Assembly: GCA_001825665.1 (NCBI GenBank)
Contig: MHXZ01000102.1
Coordinates: 1-64,000 of the forward strand
DNA length: 64,000 bases
DNA from: Planctomycetes bacterium GWF2_41_51
Lineage (GTDB): Bacteria > Planctomycetota > Phycisphaerae > Sedimentisphaerales > UBA12454
Direction of reading: 5' to 3'
Below are positions 17,214-27,233 of the stretch, one piece after another; within the stretch, counting starts at the first letter, position 1, and the number at the start of each line of letters is the position of its first letter. Position numbers and translations under genes: made by a program. The notes under the pieces were generated by a model that saw nothing but the letters and a program-made list of their open reading frames with translations, did no database searches and was not told the origin of the DNA.

Positions 17214-19607
17214 ATGAAATATAGCAGAAAAAATCTTATTTTGGCGGCATTATTTTTAGTGCCTTTTATATTTTACCCGTTTTCCGTAAGAGCTTCCTGG
17301 GTAAGTAATAGTGACATCCACTCTTTGTTGGAATTTTTTGCAGCTGCTCTTGCACTGATAACTGCTTCTATAATTCTTATACAATTCTTTGCTACAGGAT
17401 ATCTCACATTTTTGTTTCTTTCGCTGGGGTTTACTTTGCAAGGATCTGAAGATTTCATACATGCCGTATATTCCTTTGTAAGAATCTGGCCAACCGAACA
17501 AATTGGCATGATTAATTTTATGCCGGGTACTTATGTGGCAGGGCGATTAGTTCTTGTAACATTTTGTATAATAGGTTTAGCTGTGGCAAAACTTCCCCCT
17601 GTTCACATAGAAAACAGGGTTAAATACGCAATAAAATGTAATATTATTGGTTTTGTTATCTCAGCGTTGGCGACGATAGGAATTGTCGGGCTTCCTCTGC
17701 CAAAGTTAATATTTCCAGGTCATTTAATTAGCAGGCCAATTGATTTGGTTGTGGCTATCATTTATCTCGTTACATTCATCTTATTTGTACGACTTTATCG
17801 TTTTAACGATAAATACCATACTCCTTTTGAATTCAGCATGATTGCTTCACTTATTTTTGGTTTTGCTGCTCAATTATATATGGTTCACTCTCAGCAATTA
17901 TATGATGCTCAGTTTAATATGTCTCATATAGCTAAAATTGTCAGTTATATCTTTCCTATTTTTGGAATAAGCGCTGGTATTTTTGGTATGTATAGAAAGC
18001 AGGAACATTTAAACGCATGTTTGCTTGAAGATGTCGCCAATAGAAAAAAAACGGAGGAAAAATTACGGCAGGAGATGAAATTTCACACGCTGTTTGATTC
18101 CACAAGCGATGCTATAATGTTGCTGGACGAAAGAGGTATTTTTGATTGCAATAATGCGGCCTTGAAACTTTTTGGATATTCCAACAAAGAGGAATTTTGT
18201 ACGAAAAATCCTGCCGATTTATCTCCTCTAAAGCAACCCTGTGGTACAGATTCTGTGACTATGGCTAACCGGCAAAATGCTTTAACAATGGAAAAGGGCA
18301 CTAATCATTTCGAGTGGCTGCACAAACGGAATGATACAGGCAGAGAATTTTCTGCCGATGTACTGCTTAATGTCATAGAACTGGATGGCAGAAAAGTTAT
18401 TCACGCAGTTACCCGCGATATTACTGAACAAAAACAAGCACAGGAAAGAATAAATAATTCGCAAAAGCTGTTGCAGAGAATTGTTAATCTTCTTCCTGAA
18501 AGAATATTCTGGAAAGACAAAAACTTAAGGTATCTTGGCTGTAACGAAATTTTTGCTAAAGATGCTGGTAAAAACAGCCCGGAAGAATTAGTTGGCAAAG
18601 ATGATTTTCAGATGGGCTGGAAAGAGCAGGCAGAAATTTATCGAGCTGATGACCAAAACGTTATAGAATCAGGAAAGTCAAAGCTTAATTTTGAAGAACC
18701 TCAAACTACTCCCTCTGGAGGGGAAATCTGGTTAAGAACAAGCAAAGTGCCATTAACGGATTTGCACGGAAATACAATCGGTGTTTTAGGGACTTACGGA
18801 GATATTACCGAACAAAAACAGGCTCAAGAAGAGATGAAAAATCTGAATAAAAAACTTGAAGATGCCAATCAGGAATTGAAACATTTCGTTTATATCGCCT
18901 CGCATGATTTGAGAGAGCCGCTTCGAAAAATTTCGGCCTTCGGTATTATGCTCGAAAAATCTCTAAATGGGAAACTTGACGAGGCTGATACGGAGAATCT
19001 TAATTTTATGATTGACGGGGCAAACCGGATGACGCAAATGATAGAAGGTCTCCTTGCATATTCAAGGGTAAGCACTAAAACACAACCTGTCGAATTAATT
19101 GATCTAAATGAAATGGTCCGGCAAATTGAGCATTTTGAACTTTCTGTATTACTTGAGGAAAGGCAGGCGAGTATAGAAGTGCCACAAACTCTGCCATCTA
19201 TAAAAGGCGATCCCACCCAAATACGACAACTTATCCAAAATCTAATCGCTAATGGCATAAAATATCAGAAAAAAGGCAACAAGCCACATATAGAAATCAC
19301 GTCGAAACCTGCAAGTGATGGTATGGTAAAAATAGCTGTTAGCGACAATGGTATAGGCATTAAACCTGAATATCTGAGTTCCATATTTGGGATGTTCAAG
19401 CGTCTGCATTCAAGAAGCGAATACGAAGGCACAGGTATTGGCCTTGCCGTTTGTAAGAAGATAGTTGAACGACATGGTGGACAAATAGGAATTGAATCTC
19501 AGCCTGATGTAGGCTCTACATTTTGGTTTACCATACCAGCAATAAACAAGCAAAATGCTATATCTGATGATAATCTTGTTGATGAAGCTATAAAATCTAC
19601 AGTCTGA
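17214..19607 (+). CDS. MASE3-like membrane, PAS-PAS sensor histidine kinase
   Basis: 797 residues. The first ~262 form about seven membrane helices resembling a MASE3-type sensor module (LQGSEDFIHAVYSFVRIWP). Two PAS domains follow (about 285-400 and 415-530; RDITEQKQAQERI and GDITEQKQAQEEM close each). HisKA has the acceptor His in IASHDLREPLRKIS near residue 563, and the ATPase domain has ANGIKYQ, SDNGIGIK and GTGIGLAVCKKIV, similar to phytochrome-type kinases. It is complete but has no neighbouring response regulator. Transcribed in the same direction as the kinase before it, 186 bp apart. Confidence 0.88.
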   Translation: MKYSRKNLILAALFLVPFIFYPFSVRASWVSNSDIHSLLEFFAAALALITASIILIQFFATGYLTFLFLSLGFTLQGSEDFIHAVYSFVRIWPTEQIGMINFMPGTYVAGRLVLVTFCIIGLAVAKLPPVHIENRVKYAIKCNIIGFVISALATIGIVGLPLPKLIFPGHLISRPIDLVVAIIYLVTFILFVRLYRFNDKYHTPFEFSMIASLIFGFAAQLYMVHSQQLYDAQFNMSHIAKIVSYIFPIFGISAGIFGMYRKQEHLNACLLEDVANRKKTEEKLRQEMKFHTLFDSTSDAIMLLDERGIFDCNNAALKLFGYSNKEEFCTKNPADLSPLKQPCGTDSVTMANRQNALTMEKGTNHFEWLHKRNDTGREFSADVLLNVIELDGRKVIHAVTRDITEQKQAQERINNSQKLLQRIVNLLPERIFWKDKNLRYLGCNEIFAKDAGKNSPEELVGKDDFQMGWKEQAEIYRADDQNVIESGKSKLNFEEPQTTPSGGEIWLRTSKVPLTDLHGNTIGVLGTYGDITEQKQAQEEMKNLNKKLEDANQELKHFVYIASHDLREPLRKISAFGIMLEKSLNGKLDEADTENLNFMIDGANRMTQMIEGLLAYSRVSTKTQPVELIDLNEMVRQIEHFELSVLLEERQASIEVPQTLPSIKGDPTQIRQLIQNLIANGIKYQKKGNKPHIEITSKPASDGMVKIAVSDNGIGIKPEYLSSIFGMFKRLHSRSEYEGTGIGLAVCKKIVERHGGQIGIESQPDVGSTFWFTIPAINKQNAISDDNLVDEAIKSTV

Positions 19608-19753
19608 TTTGGTAAAGGTGGCACAGTTGAAGGCAAGCAATAAAATTAAATTCCTATAGAGTTAATATACAAAGATGGGCAAGATAAAACTACCAAAACG
19701 GATAAATGGTGCATGGCAACTTTTGTAACGCGATATGCTATACTTTGCTTTAT

Positions 19754-20035
19754 TTAAATGAGCCCCAACGTATGCCGCAAAGCCTGAGCATCAAGCGTTC
19801 GCACACGTTCATCTTCTTTTTCAATTCCAGTAGCGGCAAGGTCCGGGTCAAAAATACCAACCATTGAATCGGGCATATCAAACAGTGATAGGGCGGCAGA
19901 GAGGCGAGTAGGTAGTGCAAGGAATATTTCGGATGCGCCAGATAGCTGATGAAAATTTATCTTACAAGAATTAAGTACAAGTATGTGGATTATTTTTTTG
20001 GCAAATGCGGCTAAAGTGTGATATGTTTGAAGCAT
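19754..20035 (-). pseudogene. tyrosine recombinase (integrase) fragment
   Basis: The stretch SLFDMPDSMVGIFDPDLAATGIEKEDERVRTLDAQALRHT resembles the region just before and at the H-x-x-R catalytic box of planctomycete phage-type integrases. The usual box His appears as Gln (QALRHT), and the frame ends two residues after LG, so the second His and the catalytic Tyr are absent. The N-terminal part of the ORF is not recognisable. It is a dead remnant of a mobile element. Confidence 0.6.
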
Positions 20036-20096
20036 AGCATGGATTTAGGATTGCCCTTATGTAAGAAGTTTTTGTATCCTCATTTATTGCATTGAT

Positions 20097-20522
20097 TCAA
20101 GGTTTCTTGAGATTGTCTTCAATACATGCTGTTATTTTCTCTATCATTCTTTTCGTTGGCTCGTGTTTTTCTTTTTCGAGATACCTCATTGTACCTTTAT
20201 CTATGCCAATTTTATCTGCCATTTGTTTTTGGGTAAGGCCATGAATTTGGCGATAAACACGAATTTCTTCGCCAAAAGTATTGGGTGTAAATAAATCTTT
20301 GGGAGTGTATCCTAAGAAATCGATTATTTTAGGTATATACCTTGGTCTTGGCCCAGAACGATTATGTTCCCAGTTTGCTATGGATAACTTATCTGTGCCA
20401 ATCATTTCCGCAGTTTGTTGTCGGTCGAGTTTCAAATCAAGTCGTCTCTTTAGAACATGGTCTCCTAAAGTTATTAAGGGGCGGGAGGATGGATACGAAG
20501 GGGCAAATATTTGCGTTCCCAT
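20097..20522 (-). CDS. tandem XRE-type helix-turn-helix protein
   Basis: 141 residues from the ATG at 20522, chosen because an AGGTG ribosome site lies five bases upstream; the track start at 20675 adds a non-conserved extension. It contains two helix-turn-helix units: RRLDLKLDRQQTAEMIGTD...WEHNRSGPRPRYIPKII and YRQIHGLTQKQMADKIGID...LEKEKHEPTKRMIEKI. It is a probable DNA-binding repressor of phage or plasmid type. Its setting between an integrase fragment and a truncated ATPase suggests it arrived with, or remains from, a mobile element. Confidence 0.75.
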   Translation of the reverse strand: MGTQIFAPSYPSSRPLITLGDHVLKRRLDLKLDRQQTAEMIGTDKLSIANWEHNRSGPRPRYIPKIIDFLGYTPKDLFTPNTFGEEIRVYRQIHGLTQKQMADKIGIDKGTMRYLEKEKHEPTKRMIEKITACIEDNLKKP

Positions 20523-20587
20523 TTTACACCTAAAGCTATAAGTCTTTGGTAAATAAGGACATATATTCGCAAGGGATTGTAAGTTCT

Positions 20588-21073
20588 GTACCGCACGTGT
20601 GTCCCTGCGGATACTTTGGTTCGCAGCAGAAAAAATGCAAATGCACACCAAATCAGATTGAACGCTATATGGCAAAAATTTCAGGCCCGATGCTCGACAG
20701 GATTGATATTCATATCGATGTGCCCAGCGTTACATTCAGCAAGCTGCGGTCAAAACAGGAATCTATCAGTTCGGCGGAAATCAGGGAACGTGTGATTGCC
20801 GCAAGAGAAATTCAGCGAAAGAGATATGGAGAAAAAAAGACAACTACGAATGCGACAATGACGCACAGGCAGGTATCGAAACATTGCGGTTTGGATGAAT
20901 CTGCAGAAATGGTTTTGAAAAATGCAATGATGGAATTTGGATTGTCTGCTCGGGCGCACGATAAAATCTGCAAAGTGGCCAGAACTATCGCAGATTTGAC
21001 AGATGAGGAAAATATATCAGCCGAACATGTCGCAGAGGCAGTCAGTTACCGAAAACTGGATAGAAGTTTGTGA
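20588..21073 (+). pseudogene. C-terminal fragment of a ComM/YifB-type Mg-chelatase-like ATPase
   Basis: About 160 residues from VCPCGYFG through KCTPNQIERYMAKISGPMLDRIDIHIDVP to DEENISAEHVAEAVSYRKLDR match the C-terminal third of YifB/ComM proteins (normally about 500 residues). The AAA+ Walker A and B part is absent and no start with a ribosome site is present; the track's TTG start is not credible. ComM is a branch-migration helicase used in natural transformation. Here only the tail remains, so it is a truncated pseudogene whose break lies around 20546-20590. Confidence 0.75.
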
Positions 21074-21501
21074 TATATATCTTTTTACATTAGGCTATAA
21101 ATTGTTAGGGGGTAACAAAATAAATTCATTTTAGTTATCTACGGATTGTCAACCGCAACTCTTCATCGAGCTAATGGCAACTTGCCGTCGGAAGAAATGG
21201 CACGTATAGTCTCTGAAATTAAGAGAGTTTAACGGGTATCCAGTTTATTAAATAAATTGGGCGATCTTTGTTCAACTTTGTATAATAATTCCAATTTATA
21301 TGAATAATGTAATTTTCTTAACTTTGCATTACGACGTATAATAATGTTAATTAAATAGGAATTGTAATGCATTTCTGGCAATTTGTGTTCTTGCGGACAA
21401 ACTTATCGTATAATATAAAATAAGTATGAAGAAACCTGCAAGCACATTAACTGAACAGAATTTATCGACAAATTGCTATCAAGTTGTAAAAGGAGAATTT
21501 G
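21074..21501 (+). promoter_or_regulatory. intergenic leader of the secreted GxGYxYP gene, with -10-like boxes and an inverted repeat
   Basis: No convincing gene in this 428-bp stretch. It contains three TATAAT boxes (21281, 21337, 21409), none with a strong -35, and an 8-bp inverted repeat TGCATTAC (21325-21332) / GTAATGCA (21364-21371) around the middle box. AGGAG at 21491-21495 is the ribosome site for the next gene. Which box is used cannot be decided by eye. Confidence 0.35.
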
Positions 21502-24399
21502 ATGTTTAATAAAAAAATGCTGGTTTGCGCTACTGTATTTTTATGTACATTTTTCAACATAGCAACAAGTGAAACCGTTTATCTCGATGAAGCGTTTTCA
21601 GTCAGCGGCCAAACACTAACCAGTGATCCTGCGGGAAAGTTCACGCTTAGTTCGGGAAATTCCAACAACGCACATTTCAGGGAAACTTCTGTTGGCGGCA
21701 GGAGCGGGATTTTTGCGGAATTGCAAATGGTTGGGACAACGGGAAATCAAACAACTGAAATCAGACGCGCATTTGATTTAGCTGTAAATTCCAAGGTAAA
21801 AAAATATTCCTGCAATTTCGATATTTATGTTGATTCAGGCTGGGATCCTGAAAATGATAATCGCTGTGAAATTTACTTTACACACGATAATACTCAAATG
21901 TTTGTATGGGATGTGCGCGGGCACGGTATTGTTGTAAATGCAAAGCGAGCTACTGACGGCGTCTGGGTACAGAAATATGTTCAGTATCCACAAACCAGAC
22001 CATCAGGCTGGGATAATATTAAATTTGTTATAGAGACAGGCATCAGTTCCGCGACTTTAACAGTTTACAGAAATGATATTCAGTTATGTCAATATTCAGG
22101 CGCGGATGCGATAGGATTGCCGGAGGATTCGAATGCTCAATTTGTAAATGGTATGTCGTATGTAATAAAGGTTAAAGATGCCGGTCCGAGCAATGACCCA
22201 AAAATATACTTGAGTAATCTTTCTGTAAAAACGCTCGAACCCATATCATACTATCCCAAATTCAACAATCCTTCAACTCTTTATGTGACAACATGGAATA
22301 TCAACGATGGAGTTATTCCGATTGAACACAAATATATTGCCATGACGCTTGCAGGTATAATGTGCAAACAAACAGGCACTCCGCAGTTATGTTTAAGATT
22401 TTCATGGCCGGCATGGCAATGGGAACAGGATCTTATAAATAGAGCACCAAGTATGGGAATAACGGTACAAAATGTTCCGACTTTTCCATGGGGATTGGTT
22501 AGCAATTTCAAAAGTTATATTTCCGGTTACGTGCTTTATAATCCAACGAGCGAATTGGAAGTAAGCAAAGCTGTAAATCTTGCCGGCATGCTCAATGCTA
22601 TTCCTTGCGCAAATACTCCTGCTGAAATAGCAAGCGCAACATCACGAGGATTAGCTCAGGTCGGCGATGTTAGAAACATGACGGAAAGAGATGTTTTTGA
22701 AGTTAATCCATCATATTGGTCTAATATTATGATTGGAGGAGCCGGGCAATGGAGCAATCACTGGTGGCATCCAGCGAGATATGATGCAGTTGCGAGAAAA
22801 TGGTTTATTGTGAACATTGACGCCAATGGATGGACAGAAGACAGGCTTACATTCCTCGATACTGTTCCGAATGAACAGCCTGTATATGGCTGGAGTACAA
22901 TGCAGAATGAGGATCTAACGGTTGGGCCAATGACGAGGCGGGGTTTTTCAATAATGTCACCCGGCCCAATTAATGGGCCTGTAATACAATTATTAAGACC
23001 GGGGACAGCATATCCATATTCAAATCTACAGCCTAAGCACAGGACTCTGGCAAATATAACATGGGAAGACAATGTGCATTATGTTTGCATGGCACTAAGT
23101 GACACAGGTAATATTAATTATTTTTGGCGCGGCTGGCCTTTTTCTACAACAGAATGGGCTGCGCCCGGACGCAACGACCCCAACCGAGGCTGGGGATTTA
23201 CCTGGAACAGGCCAATGGGTATTGGGGCGGATATGTTTGCGGCAGATTATAATTATGTAAGCAGCACATCGACCAAGTGGGACTTTTTCGCCAGTGACTG
23301 CAGCGGTTATGGCGGATACTATTACCCGGATTGGTATGGAACAAACAGGACCGCAAGTCTTCAATCACATATTGCACGAGACAGAGATTACTCGGATATT
23401 GCGCAGGTTTGTGGAATAGTGATGTTTCATGAAATGGCGAACTTAACTAATTTTCCAAATGAGTTTCTCAATGGAAATTCTAAGCCATTGGGGTACGTGG
23501 GTTTTAAATATGTTCCATACACCTCATATGGCGGTACTGTCAATTGGAAACCTAAAGTTTATACCAACGAGCACTATATAGATAATGTTCCAATAGTAGG
23601 AATGGATTACTTTGTATATGACAGATTCAGGCCGCAGCAGTGTGTTGATGCTTTAAACAGTAAAACGGCCAATGACCCTGTAGATAATATTAATGATTTT
23701 TCTTATGTATTGATTAACTGCTGGACGGATTTTGGTGCGGAAGGCAGGCAATTTTCAGTCGGCAAATACATTTACGATAATACAAATTCATCGATGAGAT
23801 TTGTAACGCTTGAAGAATATTTTCTGCAATTGCGTTTGAGACTCAAGACTCGTGAAACTTTAAGCAGATGGTTCGATCAGCTTCAGAATAAATTGCTCGA
23901 ATTCGAAGCTGCTGCGAATAAACCACAGGAAGCAATCAATCATATTTCATCTGCGCGAACTCATATTAATTCCGGCAAAATTAATTTGAATACCGCAAGC
24001 ACAGCAGGGCCATATTACGGATGGCAGGGCGGCAAATATGCTTACCAGGAGCTTGAGAAGGCACGATTATGCATGCATTCTACAACGGAGACAGCCGCTA
24101 ATACTTTCAACTTAAATATCCCGCAGCCTGTTGACCAAATGTTTTATTTATATCCGTATCAACTTTCATGGATAACCAATTTCGATACTGATTTAAAATT
24201 TCAGCTTCAGGATAGATTTATTTTGAAAGCTGTGCGCGTACAGGAATCTACAACATCTAACTTCTCGACCATAGCTGCAGATTATACAATAACATCACTG
24301 CCGATTCACATCACTGGAAACAATCAATACATTCGCATCAAGGTGCAAAGCGCTCTGACAGATGAATGGAGTGAAATCTGGTATAACTTCCAAAGATAA
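21502..24399 (+). CDS. secreted GxGYxYP-family protein with N-terminal beta-sandwich domain
   Basis: 965 residues from ATG 21502 (the track's TTG is one codon earlier); AGGAG lies six bases upstream. A signal peptide ends near ATS-ET. Residues about 25-250 are a beta-sandwich-like module shared with two other proteins of this window (DVRGHGIVVNAKRATDGVW). The rest is a GxGYxYP-type region (TTWNINDGVIP, RNMTERDVFEVN, and YGGYYYPDWYG near residue 600), a family suspected to contain glycoside hydrolases but without a proven reaction known to me. A helical C-terminal part (QNKLLEFEAAANKPQEAINHI) precedes a last beta-rich segment. Probably acts on polysaccharide outside the cytoplasm. Confidence 0.7.
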   Translation: MFNKKMLVCATVFLCTFFNIATSETVYLDEAFSVSGQTLTSDPAGKFTLSSGNSNNAHFRETSVGGRSGIFAELQMVGTTGNQTTEIRRAFDLAVNSKVKKYSCNFDIYVDSGWDPENDNRCEIYFTHDNTQMFVWDVRGHGIVVNAKRATDGVWVQKYVQYPQTRPSGWDNIKFVIETGISSATLTVYRNDIQLCQYSGADAIGLPEDSNAQFVNGMSYVIKVKDAGPSNDPKIYLSNLSVKTLEPISYYPKFNNPSTLYVTTWNINDGVIPIEHKYIAMTLAGIMCKQTGTPQLCLRFSWPAWQWEQDLINRAPSMGITVQNVPTFPWGLVSNFKSYISGYVLYNPTSELEVSKAVNLAGMLNAIPCANTPAEIASATSRGLAQVGDVRNMTERDVFEVNPSYWSNIMIGGAGQWSNHWWHPARYDAVARKWFIVNIDANGWTEDRLTFLDTVPNEQPVYGWSTMQNEDLTVGPMTRRGFSIMSPGPINGPVIQLLRPGTAYPYSNLQPKHRTLANITWEDNVHYVCMALSDTGNINYFWRGWPFSTTEWAAPGRNDPNRGWGFTWNRPMGIGADMFAADYNYVSSTSTKWDFFASDCSGYGGYYYPDWYGTNRTASLQSHIARDRDYSDIAQVCGIVMFHEMANLTNFPNEFLNGNSKPLGYVGFKYVPYTSYGGTVNWKPKVYTNEHYIDNVPIVGMDYFVYDRFRPQQCVDALNSKTANDPVDNINDFSYVLINCWTDFGAEGRQFSVGKYIYDNTNSSMRFVTLEEYFLQLRLRLKTRETLSRWFDQLQNKLLEFEAAANKPQEAINHISSARTHINSGKINLNTASTAGPYYGWQGGKYAYQELEKARLCMHSTTETAANTFNLNIPQPVDQMFYLYPYQLSWITNFDTDLKFQLQDRFILKAVRVQESTTSNFSTIAADYTITSLPIHITGNNQYIRIKVQSALTDEWSEIWYNFQR

Positions 24400-24429
24400 A
24401 AATATTCGCAAATAGTTTGGAGAAGGCGT

Positions 24430-25641
24430 ATGAAAATCAAATCAAAAAATTTGAAATTAGTAAGTCTGTGTATTGTTTTTTGTACAGTTGCACAATGCTT
24501 CGCTTATGATTGTTTAGATGAATATTTTGTGCGCTGTAAGACCGCTCCTGATTCAAATTTAACTTCCAGCGGATTTACTTTGGTTAGCGGTAATAATGAG
24601 GCGCTTGCCAAGTACGATGGTTACTACCTTTTTGACAGTTCAGAAAAAATGATGGGCAGGATTTCTATGTGGGGACAGGCAGGAGGGGGCATACAACAAA
24701 CTCAAATCCGGCGATTATTCGATAGAAGCATTCCTCCTTTTGCAGCTTCTTATGTTTTCGAATATGATGTTTATGTCGATGGTGCATGGACAGACGCTTA
24801 CAACAATCGAATTGAAATATATGGTGCACGCGGTTCAGACTTGATGTTTGTATACGATATTCGAGGTGATGGGCATGTGTTTAATGCCAAACGTGCGAGT
24901 GATGGAGTATGGGTACAGAAATTGGCACAAACACAGACACGGCCGGCAGGATGGAATCATATAGAAATCGATGTTATGCCTGCGGTGGGCGGTGGTACAT
25001 TACAAATGTATATTAATGATGTTCTTCATTGTACATATAGCGGAATGGACGCGTTTGGATTGCCAGGAGATTTTGGCTCTCAATTTGTTGATAGATTGGT
25101 ATTTTTAACAATAGTACAGGACCAGGGGCCGGCTTATACAAATTCCGTTTACGTCGATAACTTCAGCGTATATACGACCGAAGATATACCTCCTCAGACG
25201 CTTCTAACCGATGGATTTGAAAGCGATTTTAGTAAATGGACAGATGCCGTAACAACGGATTGGGATAGAGCGACAGTTCAGAAATATTCCGGCAGCTATT
25301 CTGCTCATGCGGGCAGCGCAGATAATGATTTAATATCTGACAACCTGAACACAACAGGCGCATTATCTATGACAATCAGTTTCTGGTATCGTGATGATGA
25401 TATCGATGACGATGATAATATTTATTTACAACTTTATGATGGTGCAGCTTACGATAATAAATTCGAGCTTGGAAATACGTCTCCGGAAGACACCTGGCAT
25501 AATTACGTTGTTACAATTTATAATTCCGGCACTGATGCACAGTATTTTCATCCAAATTTCAGACTTAAATTTGAAGGAACATCTATCGATTCAGGTGAAA
25601 ATCTCTGGATAGATGATGTTTCGGTGACTACGATTTATTAA
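24430..25641 (+). CDS. secreted protein with paralogous beta-sandwich domain and a C-terminal jelly-roll-like domain
   Basis: 403 residues with a signal peptide (ending CFA-YDC) and a GAGAAGG ribosome site. Residues about 25-250 repeat the module of the upstream protein (DLMFVYDIRGDGHVFNAKRASDGVW, FGSQFVDRLVFL). The C-terminal ~145 residues (LLTDGFESDFSKW, YSGSYSAHAGSADN, NLWIDDVSVTTIY) look like a MAM/jelly-roll carbohydrate-binding-type fold. No catalytic motif is recognised. It follows the GxGYxYP gene by 30 bp, probably in one operon, and its end overlaps the convergent gene by 4 bp. A binding role on glycans is inference. Confidence 0.65.
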   Translation: MKIKSKNLKLVSLCIVFCTVAQCFAYDCLDEYFVRCKTAPDSNLTSSGFTLVSGNNEALAKYDGYYLFDSSEKMMGRISMWGQAGGGIQQTQIRRLFDRSIPPFAASYVFEYDVYVDGAWTDAYNNRIEIYGARGSDLMFVYDIRGDGHVFNAKRASDGVWVQKLAQTQTRPAGWNHIEIDVMPAVGGGTLQMYINDVLHCTYSGMDAFGLPGDFGSQFVDRLVFLTIVQDQGPAYTNSVYVDNFSVYTTEDIPPQTLLTDGFESDFSKWTDAVTTDWDRATVQKYSGSYSAHAGSADNDLISDNLNTTGALSMTISFWYRDDDIDDDDNIYLQLYDGAAYDNKFELGNTSPEDTWHNYVVTIYNSGTDAQYFHPNFRLKFEGTSIDSGENLWIDDVSVTTIY

Positions 25642-27224
25642 TTCTTTTTGGATATGTTTTTTGTTAAAGCCTCGATGAACTGCTGCGCTGTTACAACTTT
25701 TGTTTTTTCGTCGAGCCGGTCGATAGTTTGTTTTATCGCTTCCATCGGGCCGCCAATAGTATTAAATGACCATGCGTGGACATTTATAAGAGCATAACTG
25801 TTCGGGTCAATCTCCGCTGAAGCGGGCAGATTGTTAATTGCATTTGCGACTTCGGCAGGGCTTGCGCCTTTCATGTTTTCCCAAAGCAGATATTTATATG
25901 AAACGCAAGGTTTCCCATTGTGCCAGTAAATTTTGCCTTGCTCTTTATTATATGGCTCATAGTCTTTGTATAAAACACCAAAAACGTCCGGCTGATCTAA
26001 AAACTCCTTAGAAACACTCATATCGCCATCAGCGTTGAGTATTGAAACTATAGAAAGTTTGCTTTTCTTCATATATGGTATAGTTTGTTTTACGAATGCT
26101 TTGCGGTCTGGAAGATAAGATGGGAAGCAATACCCCAATCCGCTTGAACCGACAACAAAATCATCATTGTCAGTTGCGGTAAGGTAATAATGTTCAAGCA
26201 CTTTTGGCGCAAGTTCTGAAAATATTGGTGCGATTTCCCATGTCATATTGAAATTTCCACGATGTTTGCTTGCCCAAAATCCGGGAGAATTTACGAAACC
26301 GCCGGCAAGCCACTGGATATTGTCGCCATCGCTCATTACAAAACATACGAGCCGTTGACCTTTTTGTGAAGATTCAAGTTTCTTGTGTGGTCGGTTAGGG
26401 ATTTTAACAGGCAGACGTGACATTATTGAAAGATTGAGACTCCAATCCGAAGGAATGCCTGCACATTGAAATTTGCTTATACCTTTGACCCATTCCAATT
26501 CATCATTGCCAAAGCCATAGATTAATGAGCCGGGATTTAAATGTGAAAGATATTCGGAACGATTTACATTTTGCGGATCCCAGAATACAAAAGCATTGTT
26601 TGCAACAAGGAAATCACGCAGATACATACTTTTTTTCCAATTCTGTTCGGCCATTAAGTTTTTTGTGAATAATTTTTTATTTTTCTCAAAAACTTCTTTT
26701 TCAGTAAGATTTCGAACATCAGCGAGCATTTTGAAGCCAAAGCTTTCAATTTTATCTTTCTGTGATTCGTGAATAGCAACGGCACTATATGGTCCGCAAA
26801 GTGATGTAGCGGCATTTATCGAGTTATTGCCTGATTTATACAGCATAAATCCTTTTACAGTAGATGAATATTTGGGCAATAATTCCCAGACAGAATCAAT
26901 TTCAACTGTATTGATACCCAGATCTTTAAATTGATTTAGAAAGATATTGTCCATACCTCCTGAATTAATCCAGATAATTTCTTTTTGCTTCGAAGTCAGT
27001 CCCTGCAGAGTTGCAAGCAGTACTTTTTCAGATTCAGAAAATCGCAATGGATTAATTATCCATATATTCGTGATACCTGTTTTGTTTGGCTGATTTTTCA
27101 TTTTTGAAATTATATCCAAAGTTCCCTTGGATGCTTTTTGAGCAGAGCACAAATTTGAATCATTTGCATAGAGATTAACTGCCAGAATACATGCGATTAC
27201 TGGTACGATATTTTTGAAAGGCAT
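25638..27224 (-). CDS. secreted GxGYxYP-family protein
   Basis: 528 residues with a signal peptide (MPFKNIVPVIACILAVNLYA). Family blocks include RNLTEKEVFEKN, SLIYGFGNDELEW, CFVMSDGDNIQW and the signature-like GSSGLGYCFPSYLPDR. It ends YALINVHAWSFN and a short helical tail. Proteins of this family are associated with glycan-use loci; the reaction is not established to my knowledge, but the SDGDN block is conserved also in the 56483 gene and may form the active site. It is the last gene of a three-gene - strand operon, 9 bp after the HAD gene, with an AGGA ribosome site. Confidence 0.72.
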   Translation of the reverse strand: MPFKNIVPVIACILAVNLYANDSNLCSAQKASKGTLDIISKMKNQPNKTGITNIWIINPLRFSESEKVLLATLQGLTSKQKEIIWINSGGMDNIFLNQFKDLGINTVEIDSVWELLPKYSSTVKGFMLYKSGNNSINAATSLCGPYSAVAIHESQKDKIESFGFKMLADVRNLTEKEVFEKNKKLFTKNLMAEQNWKKSMYLRDFLVANNAFVFWDPQNVNRSEYLSHLNPGSLIYGFGNDELEWVKGISKFQCAGIPSDWSLNLSIMSRLPVKIPNRPHKKLESSQKGQRLVCFVMSDGDNIQWLAGGFVNSPGFWASKHRGNFNMTWEIAPIFSELAPKVLEHYYLTATDNDDFVVGSSGLGYCFPSYLPDRKAFVKQTIPYMKKSKLSIVSILNADGDMSVSKEFLDQPDVFGVLYKDYEPYNKEQGKIYWHNGKPCVSYKYLLWENMKGASPAEVANAINNLPASAEIDPNSYALINVHAWSFNTIGGPMEAIKQTIDRLDEKTKVVTAQQFIEALTKNISKKN

Positions 27225-27233
27225 TTTGTTTTC

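Noticed and set aside
21134-21232. Short frame ending GLSTATLHRANGNLPSEEMARIVSEIKRV, perhaps a MazF/PemK C-terminus
   Set aside because: The resemblance to MazF-type endings (SxLxxxxGxLxxExMxxI) is too short and no upstream body or start is present.
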